Source of the DNA: JBOGEN01 sp050743265 | GTDB lineage: Bacteria > Actinomycetota > Actinomycetes > JBOGEN01 | Assembly: GCA_050743265.1 (NCBI GenBank) | Contig: JBOGEN010000031.1 | Span: 1-26,841 of the forward strand | DNA length: 26,841 bases | Direction: 5' to 3' | Shown: in pieces, positions 21,798-26,841 of the stretch | Position numbering within the stretch: the stretch's first letter is position 1 | How the letters are laid out: every line of letters begins with the position of its first letter | The notes under the pieces: generated by a model | What the model was told of the DNA's origin: nothing | The model's input: the letters and a program-made list of their open reading frames with translations, nothing else | Databases searched by the model: none | Translations under genes and position numbers: made by a program

Positions 21798-22940
21798 ATG
21801 GACGAGTCTCCGGGGCGCGCGGAGGCCAGGGTCGACCTGTCGTCGATCCGGGCCAACGTGGCGGCGCTGTGCCACCACGCCGCCCCGGCCGAGGTCATGG
21901 CCGTCGTCAAGGCCGACGGGTACGGCCACGGGATCCTCGAGTCGGCGCGTGCCGCGCAGGCCGGGGGCGCGACCTGGCTCGGCGTTGCGACCCTCGACGA
22001 GGCGGTGACCCTGCGAGAGGCGGGCATCACCGGCCGGGTGCTGTGCTGGCTGGCGGCCCCGGGCGAGCCCTGGCACCGCGCGGTGGCGGCCGACGTGGAC
22101 GTCTCCGCCGGGGCCTCCTGGGCGGTCCGCGAGATCGCCGCCGCAGCCGAACGCGTCTCGCGTCCGGCCCGGCTCCACCTCAAGGCCGACACCGGGCTCG
22201 GCCGCGGCGGCTGCCCCCCGGCGGACTGGGCCGACCTGCTCGGCGTGTCGCTGGCGGCCCAGGCGCAGGGGTCGGTCCGTGTCGTCGGCCTGTGGTCGCA
22301 CCTCGCCTGTGCGGACGAGCCCGGCCACCCCTCGATCCGCGCCCAGCAGGACGCGTTCCTCGCGGCGCTGCAGGTCGCCGAACGCGCGGGCGTACGCCCC
22401 GAGGTCCGCCACCTCGCGAACTCGGCGGGCACGCTCACACTGCCCGAGTCGCGGTACGACCTCGTGCGGGCCGGCATCTCCGCGTACGGGCTGCTGCCCG
22501 GCCCGCTGCTCGGCGAGCCCGAGCGGTACGGGCTGCGCCCGGCGATGACGCTCACCGCGCGGCTCACCTCGGTCAAGCGGGTCCCGGCCGGGCACGGGGT
22601 CTCGTACGGCCACCGGTACACCACGTCCCGTGAGACCACGCTCGGGCTCGTCCCGCTCGGGTACGCCGACGGCATCTCCCGGCACGGCAGCAACCGGCTG
22701 CCCCTGCTCGCCGCCGGTCGCCGCCGTACGGTGGCCGGCACGGTCTGCATGGACCAGTTCGTCGTCGACCTCGGCGACGACGACGCCTCCGCCGGCGACC
22801 AGGTGCTCCTGTTCGGGCCCGGCGACGCGGGCGAGCCCACCGCCCAGGACTGGGCGGACACCCTGGGCACCATCGCGTACGAGGTGGTGACCGGGGTACG
22901 GGGCCGGGCACGGCGCGTCTACGTGGGGGAGGGCTGGTGA
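21798..22940 (+). CDS. alr: Alanine racemase
   Basis: This 380-residue PLP enzyme interconverts L- and D-alanine for peptidoglycan. The cofactor Lys38 lies in VMAVVKADGYGHG (33-45). HLKADTGLGRGG, WSHLACADEPGHP and LANSAGTL follow in the barrel. Catalytic Tyr270 is in GHGVSYGHRYTT, and GYADGISRHGSN and VAGTVCMDQFVVDL complete the C-terminal domain. Length is normal. No Shine-Dalgarno sequence precedes ATG 21798, and CAGACT (21784-21789) lies eight bases upstream, so a leaderless transcript is possible, though the -10 match is imperfect. The stop overlaps the hydrolase start (GTGA). Confidence 0.97.
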   Translation: MDESPGRAEARVDLSSIRANVAALCHHAAPAEVMAVVKADGYGHGILESARAAQAGGATWLGVATLDEAVTLREAGITGRVLCWLAAPGEPWHRAVAADVDVSAGASWAVREIAAAAERVSRPARLHLKADTGLGRGGCPPADWADLLGVSLAAQAQGSVRVVGLWSHLACADEPGHPSIRAQQDAFLAALQVAERAGVRPEVRHLANSAGTLTLPESRYDLVRAGISAYGLLPGPLLGEPERYGLRPAMTLTARLTSVKRVPAGHGVSYGHRYTTSRETTLGLVPLGYADGISRHGSNRLPLLAAGRRRTVAGTVCMDQFVVDLGDDDASAGDQVLLFGPGDAGEPTAQDWADTLGTIAYEVVTGVRGRARRVYVGEGW

Positions 22941-24073
22941 GCATCTGGCGGGTCGGCCGTGGCACGGGAGTCGCGAGTGCGGCGGTGGGGGTGCTGGCGG
23001 CCGGTGCGGCGGCCGGGTTCGCCGCGCAGCGGGTCGCGAGCCGACGCCGGGTCCGGGCTGTCGACCAGGCGGGCGGCGACGGTGAGGCGTACGGCAGCCT
23101 GCACGGCAGCCCGCGCACGGTGGTGGCCGACGACGGGGCCCGGCTGCACGTCGAGGTCGAAGGTGACGACGCGACGCGGCCGACGCTCGTGTTCGTCCAC
23201 GGTTACGCGCTCACCTCGGACTGCTGGCACTTCCAGCGCAGGGACCTGCGCGACGTCGGCCGCCTGGTCTTCTACGACCAGCGCAGCCACGGCAGGTCGG
23301 GTGACGGCATCCCGGGCAGCCGTACGCTCGAGCAGCTCGGCACGGACCTCGGCCGCGTCCTCGACGAGGTGGCGCCCAAGGGGCCGGTCGTGCTCGTCGG
23401 CCACTCGATGGGCGGCATGACGGTGATGTCGCTGGCCGAGCGCCGCCCGGACCTGTTCGGCTCGCGCGTCGTCGGCGTCGCGCTGCTGTCGACCTCCGCG
23501 GGCAAGCTGGCCGAGGCGATGCTCGGCGTTCCTGTCGCCGCGGCGCGGTTGCTGCACCGTGCCGCCCCCCGGGTGCTGGCCACCCTGGCCCGGCGCGGCG
23601 AGCTCGTCGACGCAGGCCGGCGCCTCGGCGGCGACCTGGGGTTCCTGTTCACCCGGCGGTACTCGTTCGCCTCGGACGTCTCGCCCGAGCTCGTGGACTT
23701 CACCGCACGGATGATCGAGGGGACGCCCATCGACGTGATCGCGGACTACTTCCCTGCGTTCTCCGCCCACGACAAGCTGCACTGCCTCGACGTGCTGAAC
23801 GGTGTCGAGACCCTCATCCTCGCCGGGGAGGACGACCTCATGACGCCCGCCGACCACAGCCGCGAGATGATCACGCACGTGCGCGAAGCCGAGCTGGTCA
23901 TCGTCCCGCAGAGTGGCCACATGGTGATCCTCGAGCACCCGGACGTGGTCAACGGGCACCTCCGCGACCTCGTCCAGCGGGCTTGCCCCGGCGGCGGCCG
24001 GGGCAGCAGCCCTAGGGGCAGCCGAGGCCGTGGACGCGGGCGGGGTCGCGCGGGCAGGGGGTCGCGCGCGTGA
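22937..24073 (+). CDS. Alpha/beta hydrolase with N-terminal membrane helix and Arg/Gly-rich tail
   Basis: This 378-residue protein has an Ala/Gly-rich hydrophobic segment at about residues 11-30, probably a membrane anchor. The hydrolase core follows: FVHGYALTSDCW (oxyanion, 86-97), YDQRSHGRSG, nucleophile elbow GHSMGG with Ser157, acid in LAGEDDLMTP (Asp300), and His328 in PQSGHMVILEHP. The complete triad suggests an active esterase, lipase or similar enzyme; substrate unknown. Similar hydrolases lie between alr and tsaE in many actinobacteria. The last 26 residues (GGGRGSSPRGSRG..., several RG units) are a basic tail. The GTG start overlaps the alr stop, implying coupling. Confidence 0.85.
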   Translation: MSIWRVGRGTGVASAAVGVLAAGAAAGFAAQRVASRRRVRAVDQAGGDGEAYGSLHGSPRTVVADDGARLHVEVEGDDATRPTLVFVHGYALTSDCWHFQRRDLRDVGRLVFYDQRSHGRSGDGIPGSRTLEQLGTDLGRVLDEVAPKGPVVLVGHSMGGMTVMSLAERRPDLFGSRVVGVALLSTSAGKLAEAMLGVPVAAARLLHRAAPRVLATLARRGELVDAGRRLGGDLGFLFTRRYSFASDVSPELVDFTARMIEGTPIDVIADYFPAFSAHDKLHCLDVLNGVETLILAGEDDLMTPADHSREMITHVREAELVIVPQSGHMVILEHPDVVNGHLRDLVQRACPGGGRGSSPRGSRGRGRGRGRAGRGSRA

Positions 24074-24675
24074 GCGTCCTGGTGCCCGCGAAGGCAGCCC
24101 AGGCGGCGGGGACGCTGGCCGAGCTGGCCTCCGCGAGCACGGCCTGCGTCGCCTGCGCCGACCTGGCGGAGTCCCGCAGCAGGGTCGTCGTCGGGTCGTT
24201 CCCCCGGGGCGCGCGCGTCCTGCTGGTGGGCGAGGCGCCCGGCGCGCAGGAGGACGAGGCGGGCGTCCCGTTCGTGGGCCGGTCCGGGCAGCTGCTCGAC
24301 ACCCTTCTCGCCGAGGCGGAGCTCCCGCGCAAGACGGTCGCCGTGGCGAACGTGCTCAAGTGCCGTCCCCCGGGCAACCGTAAGCCGCGCCGGGGCGAGG
24401 TCGAGACCTGCCGGCCGTGGCTGACGCGCCAGATCGCGCTGGTCGACCCCGCGGTCGTGTGCACGCTGGGCGGGACCGCCCTCGAGTGGGTCATGGGCCC
24501 CGGGGCCCGCATCGCACCCCTGCGCGGCACGGTCCACGAGTACGCCGCGCGCCCGCTGGTCGCCACGTACCACCCGTCCGCCGCCATCCGGTTCGGGCCG
24601 CAGGGGGCGCCGCTGGCCGCGCTCCGCGAGGACCTCGCGCTGGTCGCACGCCTACTCGCGGAGTGGCCCGGGTGA
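24070..24675 (+). CDS. Uracil-DNA glycosylase, family 4-like (iron-sulfur type)
   Basis: This 201-residue enzyme removes uracil from DNA in base-excision repair. Motif GEAPGAQEDEAGVPFVGRSG (54-73) is that of family 4 enzymes, and TYHPSAAIRFG (167-176) is the second active-site motif. Four cysteines, Cys26 and Cys29 (CVAC), Cys98 and Cys114 (KCRPPGN...ETC), are spaced as in the 4Fe-4S cluster of thermophilic family 4 enzymes. Family 5 has a different first motif, so family 4 is favoured. The GTG start overlaps the hydrolase stop; the stop overlaps tsaE. It is the one DNA-repair gene in this otherwise wall/tRNA run. Confidence 0.9.
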   Translation: MSVLVPAKAAQAAGTLAELASASTACVACADLAESRSRVVVGSFPRGARVLLVGEAPGAQEDEAGVPFVGRSGQLLDTLLAEAELPRKTVAVANVLKCRPPGNRKPRRGEVETCRPWLTRQIALVDPAVVCTLGGTALEWVMGPGARIAPLRGTVHEYAARPLVATYHPSAAIRFGPQGAPLAALREDLALVARLLAEWPG

Positions 24676-25217
24676 CCTCGACCGAGCCGGGCGTACGCCT
24701 GACGCTAGAGGTCCCCACCGCCGAGGCGATGCGCGACCTGGGGGCCCGGCTCGGCGGCCTGATGCGCGCCGGCGACCTCGTCGTCCTGTCCGGGGACCTT
24801 GGTGCGGGCAAGACCACGCTCACCCAAGGGCTCGGGGCGACGTTGGGCGTACGGGGGCCGGTCACCTCCCCGACGTTCGTCATCGCCCGGGTGCACCCGT
24901 CCCAGGTCGAGGGTCCGCCGCTCGTGCACGTCGACGCGTACCGGCTGAGCGGCTGGGACGAGCTCGAGGACCTCGACCTCGAGGCGTCCCTGGACGAGGC
25001 CGTCACCGTCGTCGAGTGGGGGCGCGGCCTCGTCGAGGGGCTCGCGGCCGACCGGCTGGAGCTGGTGCTGCGGCGCGGCGACGCGGACGCAGCAGGTGAC
25101 GCCGCGGGCAACGGCAGTGGGGGCGTGCGCACGGTCGAGCTGAGCGCGCACGGTGCCCGGTGGCGCGCGGACGACCTGCGCCGGGTCAGCGGTAGCGGTC
25201 CACCAGCTCCCGCTTGA
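24672..25217 (+). CDS. tsaE: tRNA threonylcarbamoyladenosine ATPase TsaE
   Basis: This 181-residue protein is the ATPase that works with TsaB and TsaD to form t6A37 in tRNA. Walker A GDLGAGKTT spans residues 41-49; TSPTFVIARVH (65-75) and HVDAYRL (86-92) are conserved, and VEWGRGL (114-120) is the expected C-terminal motif. The GTG start overlaps the UDG stop (GTGA). A Gly/Asp/Ala-rich loop (DADAAGDAAGNGSGG) is inserted before the last strand. The C terminus is extended and overlaps the converging ligase gene by 32 bp. tsaB, often next, is not in the window. Confidence 0.94.
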   Translation: MTSTEPGVRLTLEVPTAEAMRDLGARLGGLMRAGDLVVLSGDLGAGKTTLTQGLGATLGVRGPVTSPTFVIARVHPSQVEGPPLVHVDAYRLSGWDELEDLDLEASLDEAVTVVEWGRGLVEGLAADRLELVLRRGDADAAGDAAGNGSGGVRTVELSAHGARWRADDLRRVSGSGPPAPA

Positions 25218-26724
25218 GCACCTTGCCCGAGGGGCCGAGCGGGAAGTCGTCCACGACCTTGACCACCCGTGGGTACTTGTGCGCCGCGAGGTGCTCGCGC
25301 GACCAGGTCACGATCTCGTCTGCCACCTCGTCGGCCGGACGCCCGCCAGCCTCGTCCGTGAGCCGGACGACCGCGCAGATCTCCTCGCCGTGACGCTCGG
25401 ACGGCACGCCGATCACGGCCACCTGGGCCACGGCCGGGTGGGCGGCCAGCGCCTCCTCGACCTCGCGCGGGTAGACGTTGTACCCGCCGCGGATCACCAG
25501 GTCCTTCTTGCGGTCGACGATGAAGACGAACCCGTCGGCGTCGATGCGCCCCAGGTCGCCGGTGCGGAACCAGCCGTCCACGATCGTCGACGCGGTCGCC
25601 TCGGGGTTGTCGTGGTAGCGGGTCAGGATGTTGTGCCCGCGGACGACGATCTCGCCGACCTCGTCCCTGCCGAGCAGGTCGACGCGGTCCTCGACCTCGG
25701 CGGCCGCGATCTCGACCTCGATCCCCCAGATCGGGTGCCCGACGCTGCCGACCCGTCGTCCGAACACCGGCTGGTTGAACGTCGCCACGGGGGAGGTCTC
25801 GGACAGTCCGTAGCCCTCGTAGATGTCGGCGCCGAACGTCTCCTTGACCCTCTCGATGACCGTCACCGGGATCGAGGCGCCGCCGGAGACCGCCATGCGC
25901 AGCGGTGCCGGGCGCCCGCCCGCGGCGACCGCGTCCAGCAGGCCGAGGTACATCGTCGGTACGCCCATGAACACGGTCACGCCGTGCTCGTGCATGAGCT
26001 CGAGCGCGCCCGACCCGTCGAACCGCGGCATGAGCACCAGCGTGGCGCCTGCGTAGAAGCCGGCGTTCATCGCGCACGTCTGGCCGAACGTGTGGAAGAG
26101 CGGCAGGCAGCCGAGCAGGACGTCGTCCGGCGAGAGGTGCACCACGTCGTTCGCGGTCAGGTGCGCGTTCATCGTGAGGTTGAGGTGCGAGAGCACCGCG
26201 CCCTTGGGACGGCCGGTGGTGCCCGAGGTGTAGAGGATCACCGCGTCGTCCTGCGGCTCGCGCTGGACGTACGACGCCGGCGGGTCGACCTCGGTGACCG
26301 CGTCCTCGACCCGGTCGAGCCCGGCGTCCTCCGGGGCGAGCGAGGTCAGCACGGGCACTCCCGCGATCGACGCGCCCTTGGCCCCGCTGTCGACGAGCGG
26401 GCCGCTCGCCACCAGCAGGCTGGCGCCGCAGTTGTCGAGAACGTACGCGATCTCGTCCGGCGTGAGCAGCGCGTGCACCGGGACGACCACTGCGCCGATC
26501 GCGAGCGCGCCGAAGTAGAAGCGGGGGAAGTCCAGCACGTTCGGCACGAGGATCGCGACACGGTCACCCGGACCGATGCCTCGCGCGCGCAGCACGGCGC
26601 CGTAGCGCAGGGCGTCGCTCCACAGGGCCGCGTACGTGACCTCCTGGGGCCCCAGGACCGCGGCCGTGCGGTCGGGGTGGCGGCGGGCGGACTCGGCGAG
26701 GATCGCGGCCACGGACAGGCTCAT
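25186..26724 (-). CDS. Acyl-CoA synthetase (AMP-forming ligase of the ANL family)
   Basis: This 512-residue enzyme activates a carboxylic acid to its acyl-AMP and then acyl-CoA. The P-loop YTSGTTGRPKG is at residues 165-175, followed by AVSGGASIP, GYGLSETSP, the hinge GWFRTGDLGRIDADGFVFIVDRKKD, and VIRGGYNVYPREVEEALAAHP. Catalytic Lys is at 501 in PLGPSGKVLKREL. The sequence resembles long-chain fatty acid-CoA ligases, but substrate cannot be read from motifs. ATG 26724 follows a strong GGAGGT site; the frame is open further upstream without similarity. It is the only minus-strand gene and converges on tsaE, overlapping its 3' end. Confidence 0.93.
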   Translation of the reverse strand: MSLSVAAILAESARRHPDRTAAVLGPQEVTYAALWSDALRYGAVLRARGIGPGDRVAILVPNVLDFPRFYFGALAIGAVVVPVHALLTPDEIAYVLDNCGASLLVASGPLVDSGAKGASIAGVPVLTSLAPEDAGLDRVEDAVTEVDPPASYVQREPQDDAVILYTSGTTGRPKGAVLSHLNLTMNAHLTANDVVHLSPDDVLLGCLPLFHTFGQTCAMNAGFYAGATLVLMPRFDGSGALELMHEHGVTVFMGVPTMYLGLLDAVAAGGRPAPLRMAVSGGASIPVTVIERVKETFGADIYEGYGLSETSPVATFNQPVFGRRVGSVGHPIWGIEVEIAAAEVEDRVDLLGRDEVGEIVVRGHNILTRYHDNPEATASTIVDGWFRTGDLGRIDADGFVFIVDRKKDLVIRGGYNVYPREVEEALAAHPAVAQVAVIGVPSERHGEEICAVVRLTDEAGGRPADEVADEIVTWSREHLAAHKYPRVVKVVDDFPLGPSGKVLKRELVDRYR

Positions 26725-26841
26725 GGGGCACCTCCGGCGTCGGCTGGCCGTCCCGGCGGTCGCCCGGCCGGCGGGGACACCGGGGTGGCTGACGCGCATC
26801 CTGCCACGCGGGGGCGCGGGGCACCGGAGGCAGGCAAGGGG
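26725..26841. other. Upstream region of the acyl-CoA synthetase, to window end
   Basis: This 117-base stretch is upstream of the minus-strand ligase. It contains its ribosome binding site (GGAGGT on the minus strand) and CAGGAT on the minus strand as a poor -10 candidate. No gene is evident in it. Confidence 0.4.

Noticed and set aside
1..26841. Insertion sequence, prophage, CRISPR array, tRNA or toxin-antitoxin module
   Set aside because: No transposase, integrase, direct-repeat array, cloverleaf or small paired toxin genes were found; gaps are too short for most of these.

Overview
The window is a G+C-rich bacterial chromosome segment, almost entirely coding. It carries the distal part of the S10-spc-alpha ribosomal protein cluster followed by cell-wall and housekeeping genes. 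The order rpsC-rplP-rpmC-rpsQ-rplN-rplX-rplE-rpsN(zinc type)-rpsH-rplF-rplR-rpsE-rpmD-rplO-secY-adk-map-(infA expected)-rpmJ-rpsM-rpsK-rpsD-rpoA-rplQ-truA-rplM-rpsI-glmM-glmS-acpS-nnrD-alr-tsaE is the actinobacterial arrangement. Frequent GTG starts, ATGA/GTGA stop-start overlaps and TANNNT promoter boxes agree. I place it in Actinomycetota but cannot name the genus from sequence alone.

Layout. Positions 1-5340 hold the end of rpsC and 13 complete ribosomal protein genes, tightly spaced on the plus strand. Positions 5341-5652 are a gene-free stretch with two adjacent GC-rich hairpins, after which secY-adk-map begins (5653-8456). Between map and rpmJ (8457-9138) lies the most unusual stretch: a DUF1707-plus-2TM membrane protein gene that can only be read by changing frame three times, and no infA, although infA normally sits immediately before rpmJ in this phylum. 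The alpha-type operon rpmJ-rpsM-rpsK-rpsD-rpoA-rplQ and truA follow (9139-13720). A near-consensus promoter then starts rplM-rpsI, with glmM close behind. glmS has the look of a leaderless transcript.

Positions 18338-19816 encode a Tat-exported PhoX/DUF839-type protein. A perfect 15-bp hairpin separates it from a run of tightly packed housekeeping genes: acpS, nnrD (NAD(P)HX repair), alr, an alpha/beta hydrolase with an Arg/Gly-rich tail, a family 4-like uracil-DNA glycosylase and tsaE. At the right end an acyl-CoA synthetase-like gene on the minus strand converges on tsaE and overlaps it by 32 bp, sitting where tsaB is often found.

Functionally the window supplies the ribosome and core transcription (L and S proteins, RpoA), protein export and N-terminal maturation (SecY, MetAP), nucleotide balance (Adk), tRNA modification (TruA, TsaE) and cell-wall precursors (GlmM, GlmS, Alr). 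I found no mobile element, CRISPR array, tRNA or rRNA, and no clearly new multi-gene system. The strongest leads are the broken DUF1707 gene and the missing infA at the map-rpmJ junction.
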